Positions 7,866 through 15,741 of a DNA stretch of 25,011 nt are shown one piece after another. Position 1 is the first letter of the stretch; every line of letters starts with the position of its first letter. The notes beneath the pieces are model-generated. The model was given only the letters and a program-made list of their open reading frames with translations. It searched no databases and had not been told where the DNA came from. The translations under genes and the position numbers were made by a program. The DNA is from Bacteroidales bacterium. GTDB lineage: Bacteria > Bacteroidota > Bacteroidia > Bacteroidales > SM23-62. The stretch lies in contig JADHVS010000044.1 in assembly GCA_016783865.1 (NCBI GenBank), positions 1-25,011 of the forward strand, given 5' to 3'.

Positions 7866-9496
7866 TATTTCTTAATAAATCTCAGCGTATATGCTTTATT
7901 GTCAGTAGTAATCCTAACAAAATACATTCCGGTTGTGATTTGATGATTCAGATGGATTACCAGTTCATAATTCTCTTCGATTGTTCTGACCGGTATGCTC
8001 TGCTGCAATTTCCCTGAAACATCAAAGATTTCAACATTGACAGTACGACCGTCCTTCTCCGGGAGTTTTAAATGGATTTTATCTTCAACAGGATTTGGGT
8101 AAATATTATTCTCTGCAATTGATGGCCTCAGCCTGCTGCTGGTAATGATATCATTGGCCACACCCATGTTTGGAATGCCATAACCCAATTTATTATTTGG
8201 ATAGGGATATCGCGAAGATGATTGTTCCAGGATCTTAATGATCTCGTAATTGGTTTTTTCCGGAAAGCGCTGCCATAAGCAGGTGGCAAGACCGGCCATG
8301 ATGGGTGCCGCATAGGATGTTCCACTTCCCTTGTTGACCGTTCCATCTGTACGCTGAACGTATGCCAGTGATCCCTGGGCCATCACATTGGGTTTGATCC
8401 GACCGTCAGCGGTTGGGCCCTGTGAACTGAAGGATGCGTAAACCCCTGCACTGTCAACCGCACCTACAGCCAGCACACTGTCCCCATCTGCCGGTGAAGT
8501 AATGATTGTCCATGGATCATCTCCTGAATTTCCTGCACTGGAAACCACCAGTATGCCTTTGCTGGCGGCCAGGTCCGCCGCACGGGTGACCCAGGTTGAA
8601 TTACCATCCATGTCACCTGTGGTGTAATTTTGGACCTCATTATTGAATAATGAATAGCCCAGAGATGTGTTGATAACATCTGCACCTGTGCTGTCGGCAA
8701 ATTCAGCAGCTGCGATCCAGTTGATCTCCTCCACACGCCACTCTGTATTGACATCCTCAGAACGGAGCAACATATAATCGGCTTCCGGTGCCGTTCCGAC
8801 CAGCATCCCCGGAATATTCCCACCCATCAGGGAGAGCACACTCATACCATGGGGATGTTCACGAAAAACATTATTTCCCTTGTGAACAAAATCTTTACTC
8901 AGGATGATCTGATCATTAGCCCACAGGCTGTCAAAAGCCGGAAGGGTATCGGTGTAATAAAATCCCCCGTCCAACACGGCTATTATCATTCCCGCACCAC
9001 GAAAGCCTTCATTATGAAGTCTTTGTCCATTGTGAAGATGGATCTGATTTTCACCTAATCCATAATCAAAGTATTCGTCTGAAGTGGATTTTTTAGTTTC
9101 ATTGGGAGGTGAAAAATAGCTGAATTCACCCCAGTACATAGCGTGGACATTGGTAACAAATTCTTTTATACGGATCTGATCCAAATCAAGGGAATCGGCA
9201 GTCTCATACAACATGGCATTAAACCACCTGCTTGTATGTATGGTTTTACCTCCGATCATCTCAATTTCTGCGACGTATGCCGGATCCACCGGCAGATCAT
9301 TTTCTGAAATCGGAATGCTTTGGTTAAGTCTTCTTTGAATGGCGCGTTCGGATAAAAATTCCCCGGGTTGTTCGGTAGAAAACGGTGTATCGTCTTTATC
9401 GGAAAATTCGATCCAATATTTGAAGATTGAATTACCCTGTGCAAGTAATCCGGATGCTGTAATAAGAAGCAAACAAATAAAAACCGGTCTTCTCAT
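7865..9496 (-). CDS. Secreted subtilisin-like serine protease (S8) with T9SS type A sorting domain
   Basis: The 543-residue protein has a Sec signal peptide (residues 1-20, cleavage after LLAQ) and an N-terminal propeptide-like region to about 145. The subtilase domain carries a complete catalytic triad: Asp176 (IAVLDGG), His216 (EHPHGMS) and Ser394 (GSGTSYAAP), plus the oxyanion Asn323 (SSAGNSG). The C-terminal 75 residues match the Por secretion tail: IYPNPVEDKI, a VEIFDVSGK strand and a GMYFVRI...RFIKK end. The protein should therefore cross the outer membrane by the type IX secretion system and be cleaved and attached or released at the surface. It is the first of a packed minus-strand run leading into xseA. 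Substrates are not known; a general nutritional or maturation protease is the simplest guess. Confidence 0.93.
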   Translation of the reverse strand: MRRPVFICLLLITASGLLAQGNSIFKYWIEFSDKDDTPFSTEQPGEFLSERAIQRRLNQSIPISENDLPVDPAYVAEIEMIGGKTIHTSRWFNAMLYETADSLDLDQIRIKEFVTNVHAMYWGEFSYFSPPNETKKSTSDEYFDYGLGENQIHLHNGQRLHNEGFRGAGMIIAVLDGGFYYTDTLPAFDSLWANDQIILSKDFVHKGNNVFREHPHGMSVLSLMGGNIPGMLVGTAPEADYMLLRSEDVNTEWRVEEINWIAAAEFADSTGADVINTSLGYSLFNNEVQNYTTGDMDGNSTWVTRAADLAASKGILVVSSAGNSGDDPWTIITSPADGDSVLAVGAVDSAGVYASFSSQGPTADGRIKPNVMAQGSLAYVQRTDGTVNKGSGTSYAAPIMAGLATCLWQRFPEKTNYEIIKILEQSSSRYPYPNNKLGYGIPNMGVANDIITSSRLRPSIAENNIYPNPVEDKIHLKLPEKDGRTVNVEIFDVSGKLQQSIPVRTIEENYELVIHLNHQITTGMYFVRITTDNKAYTLRFIKK

Positions 9497-9567
9497 TCTT
9501 CTGTGATATGAAGTTCAGTAAAGATATAAACCTTTAAGATAAGTAAAATGTTTAAGCCGGGCCAGGT

Positions 9568-10380
9568 TTATTGAGGTATGAAATTTTCGAGATCGGGTTC
9601 AGGTATTGTCCCGCTGTTCTTTTCCAGTTCATCCATGAATTCTTCAAGTCTTTTACTCATCACATCTTCATTCTGTAGCACACCATCAATATACACAAGT
9701 TCGAAATCCTCACTTCCATCATCCAGATAATATTTCCATGTATTCACTTTTTGATCTTGATGATATGCGCCATCAATGATCAGGGTTCCATCATTATTAA
9801 AGACCTGATACTTGCCTTCCATTTCATCATTTTCATGTTGGGAGACCAACCTGACTGAAGAATCCTCATAGAATTGTTTCCATGGTCCGTGTTTCAGATC
9901 GTTTTTCCACATAATGGCCTGGGCAACTTGTCCATTATCATAGTATACCTTCGATACACCATGTTTTTTACCTGATGCATAAGTCTCTTCGTATGAAAGG
10001 GAATTTGAATAATAACTATAATATTTCCAAAGGCTGTCTTTTTCCTGGTTGATAAATTTACCTTCGGCAGCTAAAGAACCATTTTGGTAATATAGTGTGG
10101 CATAGGATGTTATACCGTCAGCCGGATATTCAATATCGGCCATTTTCCCTCCACTTTCATAATACCTGGTTAAATGTCCCAACGGCCTGTTATCAGAGAA
10201 AAATCCCTTATATCTTAAAACACCTGTATCATAATACTTTTTCCAGTATCCTTGTTTATAACCGTTCATATCGGTCTGATTCCAGATGGTATCGGGCGAC
10301 ATTTCCTGCGCTGCAAGTGTAACCGGAATTAAAATTATGCAGCCGGACAATAACCAGGCCAGTGCCTTATTTTTTTTCAT
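9568..10380 (-). CDS. Exported MORN-like / YwqK-type repeat protein
   Basis: The 270-residue protein starts with a basic, hydrophobic signal peptide (residues 1-24, cleavage after LAA). It then holds about seven imperfect 20-25-residue repeats of the form G-x-W-K-x-Y-Y-x-x-G-x-h-x-x-x-x-x-h, for example GYWKKYYDTGVLRYKGFF, GPWKQFYEDSSVRLVSQHEN and NTWKYYLDDGSEDFELVY. Such repeats belong to the MORN_2 / YwqK group, which some databases label as antitoxin. No toxin gene is adjacent, so I would not use that label here. The last 35 residues are acidic and proline-containing. The protein is probably periplasmic or outer-membrane associated. It lies 71 bp upstream of the subtilase on the same strand and may share its transcript. 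The true role is unknown. Confidence 0.8.
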   Translation of the reverse strand: MKKNKALAWLLSGCIILIPVTLAAQEMSPDTIWNQTDMNGYKQGYWKKYYDTGVLRYKGFFSDNRPLGHLTRYYESGGKMADIEYPADGITSYATLYYQNGSLAAEGKFINQEKDSLWKYYSYYSNSLSYEETYASGKKHGVSKVYYDNGQVAQAIMWKNDLKHGPWKQFYEDSSVRLVSQHENDEMEGKYQVFNNDGTLIIDGAYHQDQKVNTWKYYLDDGSEDFELVYIDGVLQNEDVMSKRLEEFMDELEKNSGTIPEPDLENFIPQ

Positions 10381-10678
10381 TGATTTTTTTTAAGTCTAAT
10401 TTTTTAATCTTACCTGACAACTGGATTTAATTATTAACGGTTTCTCAAGTATAAAATTTTATTTTGACCTGGCAACAAATCTCCAGGATATTGATTAAAA
10501 AAATAAATCTCCAAATTGCTCCGTTCTTCAGTCAGCAGGTATCCTCTCCTCAGTCTTTAGGATCGGATATCCATAAATTAAGATATTTTGGGCGGTCGTC
10601 AAAGCAGAAATATAAACAATTAAATACAGAATTAATCCTGTAATCCAGTTCATGACTTCATTTTAAACAGTATTGCAC
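10381..10678. other. Intergenic region between dnaK terminator and MORN-like gene
   Basis: About 300 bp of AT-rich sequence separates the dnaK terminator from the start of the MORN-like gene. It must hold that gene's promoter on the minus strand, but I found no good TAnnTTTG match. I see no open frame with coding character, no RNA gene and no clear heptamer array. Confidence 0.5.
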
Positions 10679-10711
10679 AAAAAAACGGGACTGCTTTATA
10701 AAACAGCCCCG
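10679..10711 (-). terminator. Rho-independent terminator of dnaK
   Basis: On the minus strand, an 8-bp stem (CGGGGCTG with CAGTCCCG, one G-U pair) closes a 10-nt loop and is followed directly by seven T residues, 26 bp past the dnaK stop codon. This is a canonical intrinsic terminator and the clearest one in the window. Confidence 0.9.
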
Positions 10712-10736
10712 GTTTTCAGTGATTGCTCTATTGTGT

Positions 10737-12644
10737 TTATTTCACTTCTTCAAAATCGACGTCGGTTACCTCCTGGTCGTCTTTCTTATCCTTTCCATCC
10801 TTTCCCTGCCCGGGACCAGGATCGGCCTGTTCGCCGGATGCCTGACTTGCTTTATACATCTCTTCAGAAGCAGCTTGCCAGGAGGTATTCAATTCAGCCG
10901 TTGCTTTATCAATGGCATCAATATCCTGATTCTTGTGTGCTTCTTTCAATCCTTCCAGTGCCTTTTCAATCGGATCTTTTTTATCTGCCGGTAATTTTTC
11001 GCCAAACTCCTTCAATTGTTTTTCGGTCTGAAATATCAAGCTATCGGCAGCATTCAGCTTATCTATCCTTTCCTTTTCTTTTTTATCGGCCTCTTCATTG
11101 GCAGCGGCCTCTTCCTTCATCTTATTGATTTCATCGTCGGTCAGTCCGGTTGATGCTTCAATACGGATGCTCTGCACTTTCCCGGTTCCTTTGTCTTTGG
11201 CGGATACATTAAGTATTCCGTTGGCATCAATGTCGAAAGTCACCTCAATCTGAGGTATTCCCCTTGGTGCAGGTGGTATCCCATCAAGGTGAAACCTTCC
11301 AATCGTTTTGCTGTCCCTGGCCATTGAACGTTCTCCCTGAAGCACATGGATCTCAACGGACGGCTGATTGTCGGCTGCAGTTGTAAATGTTTCTGTCTTT
11401 TTTGTCGGGATGGTTGTGTTGGCCTCAATCAGGCGGGTCATCACACCACCTAAAGTCTCAATGCCGAGTGACAGTGGAGTGATATCTAACAATAATACAT
11501 CCTTTACTTCACCAGTAAGAACTCCACCCTGGATAGCTGCGCCTATGGCAACTACTTCATCAGGATTAACCCCTTTTGAAGGGCTTTTTCCGAAGAATTT
11601 TTCAACTGTTTCCTGGATGGCAGGCATACGTGTTGAACCTCCAACGAGTATGACTTCTGTGATGTCGGAGGGTTTCATTCCGGCATCTTTCATAGCTTTT
11701 TTAACAGGTTCGACTGTCTTCTGAATTAAATGATCTGCCAGGCTTTCAAATTTTGCCCTGGTCAGGGTCTTTACCAGGTGCTTGGGTATGCCATCAACAG
11801 GCATGATATAGGGCAGGTTGATCTCAGTCTGTGATGAACTGGATAACTCTATTTTTGCCTTTTCAGCGCCTTCCTTAAGACGTTGAAGTGCCATTGGATC
11901 TTTTCTAAGGTCGATGTTTTCTTCTTTCAGGAACTCTTCGGCCAGCCAGTCGATAATCACCTCATCAAAGTCATCTCCTCCCAAATGGGTATCACCGTTA
12001 GTCGATTTTACTTCAAACACACCATCACCCAGCTCCAGAATGGAAATATCGAATGTTCCACCTCCAAGGTCGAACACAGCAATTTTCAAATCCTGGCTTT
12101 TTTTATCCAGGCCATACGCTAATGCAGCAGCTGTTGGTTCGTTGATGATCCTTCGGACATTTAATCCGGCAATTTCGCCGGCCTCCTTTGTGGCCTGGCG
12201 CTGTGAATCACTGAAGTAAGCCGGAACAGTAACAACAGCATCGGTTACTTCGTGCCCCAGGTAATCTTCAGCGGTCTTTTTCATCTTTTGAAGAATCATG
12301 GCTGAAATTTCCTGAGGAGTATATTGTCTGTCATCAATTTTTACCCGGGGGGTATTATTTTCACCTTTTACTACCTGGTAAGGTACTCTTTTGATCTCTC
12401 TTTGAACCTTGTCGAAAGTCTCACCCATAAATCGCTTAATAGAGAATATAGTCTTTACCGGATTGGTGATGGCTTGCCTTTTGGCAGGATCACCGATTTT
12501 CCGTTCACCATTTTCAACAAATGCAACCATAGAGGGAGTAGTCCTTTTGCCTTCACTGTTAGGAATAACAACAGGCTCATTTCCTTCCATAACTGCAACA
12601 CATGAATTGGTTGTTCCAAGATCGATACCTATTATTTTACTCAT
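10737..12644 (-). CDS. dnaK: Chaperone protein DnaK (Hsp70)
   Basis: The 635-residue protein is a full-length DnaK. The ATPase domain starts with [18 protein letters not shown] (residues 4-21) and carries [13 protein letters not shown] near 194, the THLGGDDFD segment near 223 and [11 protein letters not shown] near 338. The interdomain linker ([21 protein letters not shown]) leads to the peptide-binding domain, a helical lid and the acidic [11 protein letters not shown] tail that serves as the co-chaperone-binding C-terminus in bacterial DnaK. It folds and protects proteins in the cytoplasm by ATP-driven cycles with DnaJ and GrpE, whose genes are not in this window. It is transcribed alone, with its own terminator. 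The start is the conserved [12 protein letters not shown]. Confidence 0.98.
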   Translation of the reverse strand: MSKIIGIDLGTTNSCVAVMEGNEPVVIPNSEGKRTTPSMVAFVENGERKIGDPAKRQAITNPVKTIFSIKRFMGETFDKVQREIKRVPYQVVKGENNTPRVKIDDRQYTPQEISAMILQKMKKTAEDYLGHEVTDAVVTVPAYFSDSQRQATKEAGEIAGLNVRRIINEPTAAALAYGLDKKSQDLKIAVFDLGGGTFDISILELGDGVFEVKSTNGDTHLGGDDFDEVIIDWLAEEFLKEENIDLRKDPMALQRLKEGAEKAKIELSSSSQTEINLPYIMPVDGIPKHLVKTLTRAKFESLADHLIQKTVEPVKKAMKDAGMKPSDITEVILVGGSTRMPAIQETVEKFFGKSPSKGVNPDEVVAIGAAIQGGVLTGEVKDVLLLDITPLSLGIETLGGVMTRLIEANTTIPTKKTETFTTAADNQPSVEIHVLQGERSMARDSKTIGRFHLDGIPPAPRGIPQIEVTFDIDANGILNVSAKDKGTGKVQSIRIEASTGLTDDEINKMKEEAAANEEADKKEKERIDKLNAADSLIFQTEKQLKEFGEKLPADKKDPIEKALEGLKEAHKNQDIDAIDKATAELNTSWQAASEEMYKASQASGEQADPGPGQGKDGKDKKDDQEVTDVDFEEVK

Positions 12645-12871
12645 ATCTTTATTTAGTTTGTAATTATCTGTTTGATTTCACTTGTATTTTCAATGATTGT
12701 GCCATTGAGTTATTCGGGCCTGATTATGCTATATTGACACAGGAATAGCCTGATAACTGACTCTCTTTTTCAAATTTGTGACAAAAAGTCAGGACTGCAG
12801 ACAAGAAAAATGTAAGAAATTCTGGTTTACATTTGGAATATAATTGTAAACTTTGTAAACCGTTAGTCGGA
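12645..12871. other. Divergent intergenic region between dnaK and panB
   Basis: This region separates the divergent dnaK and panB starts and should hold both promoters. On the plus strand TACATTTG (12828-12835) matches TAnnTTTG for panB. I found no equally good match facing dnaK, and no CIRCE-type inverted repeat for HrcA control was recognised. A heptamer array fills the rest of the gap up to panB. Confidence 0.45.
12828..12835 (+). promoter_or_regulatory. Possible -7 promoter element for panB
   Basis: TACATTTG fits the Bacteroidota -7 consensus TAnnTTTG and points toward panB, 111 bp upstream of its start. If it is used, heptamer array C would be transcribed within the panB leader. No convincing -33 TTG element was found. 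Confidence 0.3.
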
Positions 12872-12941
12872 AGAAGTGAAGAGTGACGAGTGAAGAGTGA
12901 ATCGGAAAACCAGGAACCAGGAACCAGGAACTAAGAACCCA
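12872..12941. repeat. Heptamer array C (ten units, drifting sequence)
   Basis: Ten 7-bp units in constant phase: AGAAGTG, AAGAGTG, ACGAGTG, AAGAGTG, AATCGGA, AAACCAG, then GAACCAG x2, GAACTAA and GAACCCA. The array ends 5 bp before the panB ATG and occupies the place of a ribosome-binding site. The GAACCAG x2 and GAACTAA run recurs in array F. Confidence 0.9.
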
Positions 12942-12946
12942 AAGCT

Positions 12947-13762
12947 ATGGCATTACATGAGATCGTTAGGCGTGTAACAACGCATGTACTTTTTGAGATG
13001 AAGCTTAAGAAAGAGAAAATTGCCATGCTTACTGCATATGATTATTCGATGGCAAGGATCCTGGATGAATCGGGTATTGATGTCATCCTGGTGGGTGATT
13101 CAGCATCGAATGTAATGGCCGGCCATCATACCACCATCCCGATAACCCTCGATGAGATGATCTACCACGCCAAGTCGGTTGTGAGGGCTGTTAAACGTGC
13201 ACTGGTCATCGTGGACCTCCCTTTCGGGACCTACCAGGGCAATTCGCTGGAAGCGCTGTCGACAGCCATCCGGATCATGAAGGAAACAGGGGCTCATGGA
13301 GTGAAAATGGAAGGAGGCCGGGAGATACAGGAATCAATAACCCGGATCCTGAGTGCCGGAATCCCTGTTATGGGCCACCTTGGCCTGACCCCCCAGTCAA
13401 TACATAAATTCGGAACCTATGTGGTACGTGCCAGGGAGGAAAATGAAGCGAAGAAATTGCTTGAGGATGCCGACATTTTGCAGGAATTAGGTTGTTTTGC
13501 CATTGTGTTTGAGAAGATTCCTGCGTCACTTGGAAAACAGGTGACCAAAAATCTTACCATTCCTTCGATAGGGATAGGGGCAGGAGCGGATATGGACGGT
13601 CAGGTACTTGTACTTCATGACATGCTGGGAATTACACAGGAATTCTCCCCAAGGTTCCTTAGAAGATACCACAATCTGTATGTTGAGATAAAGGGTGCCG
13701 TTGAGAACTATATAAAAGATGTGAGGACACTTGAATTCCCAAATGAAAAGGAACAATATTAA
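12947..13762 (+). CDS. panB: 3-methyl-2-oxobutanoate hydroxymethyltransferase
   Basis: The 271-residue protein catalyses transfer of a hydroxymethyl group from 5,10-methylene-tetrahydrofolate to 2-oxoisovalerate, giving ketopantoate, the first committed step of pantothenate and CoA synthesis. Family signatures are [19 protein letters not shown] (residues 27-45) and [15 protein letters not shown], with the metal-binding Asp in [12 protein letters not shown] follows, then [20 protein letters not shown], the Glu-containing [10 protein letters not shown] segment and [23 protein letters not shown]. The length matches the family. The next pathway genes (panC, panD) are not adjacent. The gene has heptamer arrays on both sides: array C stops 5 bp before the ATG and array D starts 2 bp after the stop. 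No Shine-Dalgarno sequence is visible. Confidence 0.97.
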   Translation: MALHEIVRRVTTHVLFEMKLKKEKIAMLTAYDYSMARILDESGIDVILVGDSASNVMAGHHTTIPITLDEMIYHAKSVVRAVKRALVIVDLPFGTYQGNSLEALSTAIRIMKETGAHGVKMEGGREIQESITRILSAGIPVMGHLGLTPQSIHKFGTYVVRAREENEAKKLLEDADILQELGCFAIVFEKIPASLGKQVTKNLTIPSIGIGAGADMDGQVLVLHDMLGITQEFSPRFLRRYHNLYVEIKGAVENYIKDVRTLEFPNEKEQY

Positions 13763-13764
13763 GT

Positions 13765-13834
13765 CGTGAATCGTGAATCGTGAATCGTGAATCGGAAGAA
13801 CCAAGAACGACGAACGACGAACCAAGAACTCCCC
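13765..13834. repeat. Heptamer array D (CGTGAAT x4, then drifting units)
   Basis: CGTGAAT x4 is followed in the same 7-bp phase by CGGAAGA, ACCAAGA, ACGACGA x2, ACCAAGA and ACTCCCC. The array starts 2 bp after the panB stop and ends 5 bp before the ATG of the pseudouridine synthase. It fills the entire spacer between the two genes. Its first 30 bp are identical to array A, 9.7 kb away. Confidence 0.93.
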
Positions 13835-13839
13835 AGTCC

Positions 13840-14520
13840 ATGCAGGACCAGATAATCTACGAAGACAACCACCTGATTGCCGTTAATAAAAATCCCTCCC
13901 AGATAGTTCAGGGCGATAAAACTGGTGATTTATCTCTTGATCAGGAGATTAAGGATTATATGAAGCAGGCCTATAACAAACCAGGCGATGTGTTTCTTGG
14001 AGTTATTCACCGGCTCGACCGGCCGGTGAGTGGGGTGATCGTATATGCACGAACCAGCAAAGCCCTGTCAAGGATGAATGAGATGTTCCGTGAGGGTCAG
14101 GTTGAAAAGGTATATTGGGCCATTGTAAAAAACCATCCCGATATAACCGAAGGTGAATTAAGCCATTACCTTAAGAAAAATGAGAAACAGAACAAGTCCT
14201 ACGCCTATGATAAACCGACATCTGGTGCCAAACACGCAAGATTGGCCTACCGGATGATCTCAAGATCGGACAATTACACATTGCTTGAGGTGAACCTGGA
14301 AACCGGCAGGCATCATCAGATCAGGTGCCAGTTATCCAAGATGGGATGGCAGGTAAAAGGTGACCTGAAATATGGTTTTCCCCGGTCAAATCCCGATGCA
14401 AGTATAAGCCTGCATGCCAGGAAGCTTGTTTTCACTCATCCCGTGAAAAAGGAGAGGATGGAGATTGTGGCAGATCCGCCGGCAGATAATCTTTGGAAAG
14501 CATTGACAGAAAGTTTGTAA
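13840..14520 (+). CDS. RluA-family RNA pseudouridine synthase
   Basis: From the ATG at 13840 the product is 226 residues, the size of small RluA-type enzymes without an S4 domain. It has the family opening IIYEDNHLIAVNK (residues 5-17), the catalytic motif HRLDRPVSG with nucleophile Asp60, KVYWAIV, and the late LLEVNLETGRHHQIRCQLSKMG segment that shapes the active site. It converts specific uridines in rRNA or tRNA to pseudouridine in the cytoplasm. The exact target cannot be told from sequence. A longer frame starting at a GTG (13780) would read through heptamer array D and give a low-complexity N-terminus, so the ATG directly before the conserved domain was preferred. Arrays D and E flank the gene. 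Confidence 0.93.
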   Translation: MQDQIIYEDNHLIAVNKNPSQIVQGDKTGDLSLDQEIKDYMKQAYNKPGDVFLGVIHRLDRPVSGVIVYARTSKALSRMNEMFREGQVEKVYWAIVKNHPDITEGELSHYLKKNEKQNKSYAYDKPTSGAKHARLAYRMISRSDNYTLLEVNLETGRHHQIRCQLSKMGWQVKGDLKYGFPRSNPDASISLHARKLVFTHPVKKERMEIVADPPADNLWKALTESL

Positions 14521-14567
14521 GATTCTTCGAGTCGTTAGGCTCCAGGTATTCACATCGCCTATAGAGC

Positions 14568-14609
14568 CCTGCAACCTGTAACCTGTAACCTGCAACCTGC
14601 AACCTCTTC
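14568..14609. repeat. Heptamer array E (CCTGCAA / CCTGTAA)
   Basis: Units CCTGCAA, CCTGTAA x2, CCTGCAA x2 and a degenerate CCTCTTC follow in perfect 7-bp phase. The array lies between the pseudouridine synthase stop and the glucosaminidase start, 48 bp past the stop. Confidence 0.93.
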
Positions 14610-14684
14610 TATTGTTAATAATTCATACATCAATAGATATATATCCTCCTCCCTTAATCGTTATTTTTAGAAAAAATTATTTCT

Positions 14685-15656
14685 ATGGGAAAGGTATTGC
14701 ACCTGGTAACACTTTTAATTTTCCTTTCAATGATCGATCTGTTTGCACAGCAAATGACCAGACAGGAATATATTGATGCTTATAAAGTCATAGCCATTAA
14801 AGAGATGAAGCGGAGTGGGATACCGGCCAGTATTACCCTGGCTCAGGGACTACTCGAATCTAATAACGGGAACAGTCGGCTGGCTACCAAAGGGAATAAC
14901 CATTTTGGGATTAAATGTCACGATTGGAAAGGCAAGGAAATATATCATGATGATGATGAGAAGAACGAATGTTTCAGAAAGTATAAATCGGCAAACGAAT
15001 CCTATATGGATCATACAGATTTCCTGATGAACAGCCCGCGGTATGAGTTTTTATTTTCTTATGAACAGACCGATTACAAAGGATGGGCTAAGGGTTTAAA
15101 AAAAGCAGGGTATGCCACAAGTCCCCAATATGCAAATTTGCTGGTAGATATTATCGAGGAAAATGAACTCTATGTTTATGACAAGCCACAAAGAAATAAA
15201 AAGCCGAAGGATGATCAGGAACTGGCCGATATTGATGAACAGGAATTTGAGATTACCGAACCACACCGCAACGTATTGGTTAGGAACAGGATAAATTGCA
15301 TTCTGGCCAGGGAGGGTGATACGTATCAAACCCTTACGGAGGAGATGGAGATGATGCCGTTTGAGCTGTCCAAATACAATGAGTTCACAAGGGATTCAAA
15401 GATTGCAAAGGGACAACTCATCTATCTGCAACCCAAGCGCAAAAAAGCTTCTGTAGAATTTAAGTATCACACGGTGGAAGAGGGTGAGAACATGTACCAT
15501 ATCTCTCAAATGTATGGCATAAAGCTTAAGCATCTCTACCGTATGAATATGATGAACAGGGGCGATGAGCCTGAGGAGGGGGTGATTTTAAATCTTCGGA
15601 AAGCACGGAAAGAAGAGTCCGCGGTCGGCAGTCCACAGTCGGCGGTCGGAAATTAA
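14685..15656 (+). CDS. Secreted N-acetylglucosaminidase (FlgJ-like) with two LysM-type domains
   Basis: The 323-residue protein has a signal peptide (residues 1-22, cleavage after LFAQ). A glucosaminidase domain spans about 27-165, with catalytic Glu58 in ITLAQGLLESNNGNSRLA, NNHFGIKCHDWKG (71-83) and the DHTDFLMNSPRY segment. Two LysM-like domains follow, about 200-250 (weak) and 259-306 (FKYHTVEEGENMYHISQMYG, typical). The family cuts beta-1,4 bonds between N-acetylglucosamine and N-acetylmuramic acid in peptidoglycan, and LysM holds it on the wall. This suggests a periplasmic wall-remodelling enzyme. The last 14 residues (310-323, containing the repeat SAVG-SPQ-SAVG) are encoded by heptamer array F. 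The native C-terminus probably ended near KARK, and the tail is an acquired extension. Array E lies upstream. Confidence 0.93.
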   Translation: MGKVLHLVTLLIFLSMIDLFAQQMTRQEYIDAYKVIAIKEMKRSGIPASITLAQGLLESNNGNSRLATKGNNHFGIKCHDWKGKEIYHDDDEKNECFRKYKSANESYMDHTDFLMNSPRYEFLFSYEQTDYKGWAKGLKKAGYATSPQYANLLVDIIEENELYVYDKPQRNKKPKDDQELADIDEQEFEITEPHRNVLVRNRINCILAREGDTYQTLTEEMEMMPFELSKYNEFTRDSKIAKGQLIYLQPKRKKASVEFKYHTVEEGENMYHISQMYGIKLKHLYRMNMMNRGDEPEEGVILNLRKARKEESAVGSPQSAVGN

Positions 15657-15741
15657 GAGTCCACGAGTCCTCAGTCTGCAAGTCCGCAAGTAATAGTACA
15701 CTCTAAGAACCAGGAACCAGGAACTAAGAACTAAGAATCCT
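15612..15741. repeat. Heptamer array F (compound, between two convergent genes)
   Basis: The left part (15612-15660) holds GAAGAGT, CCGCGGT, CGGCAGT, CCACAGT, CGGCGGT, CGGAAAT and TAAGAGT in 7-bp phase. Units of 7-8 bp ending in AGT or GAGT follow, to about 15691. After a 15-bp break, GAACCAG x2, GAACTAA x2 and GAATCCT run from 15707 to 15741. The left part encodes the glucosaminidase tail, and the right end overlaps the fmt stop codon (15740-15742). Confidence 0.9.

Noticed and set aside
9568..10380. Toxin-antitoxin module based on the YwqK-type label
   Set aside because: The protein is exported and no small toxin gene lies beside it; MORN-like repeat is the safer description.
10500..10560. 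Seventh heptamer array
   Set aside because: CTCAGTC-like words recur a few times but spacing is irregular; at best a decayed remnant.
10673..11128. Plus-strand frame opposite the dnaK 3' end
   Set aside because: It runs through the dnaK terminator and coding region, is arginine/proline-rich and has no recognisable domain.
13780..13839. GTG start that would lengthen the pseudouridine synthase by 20 residues
   Set aside because: The extra stretch translates heptamer array D into a low-complexity peptide; the ATG at 13840 directly precedes the conserved domain.
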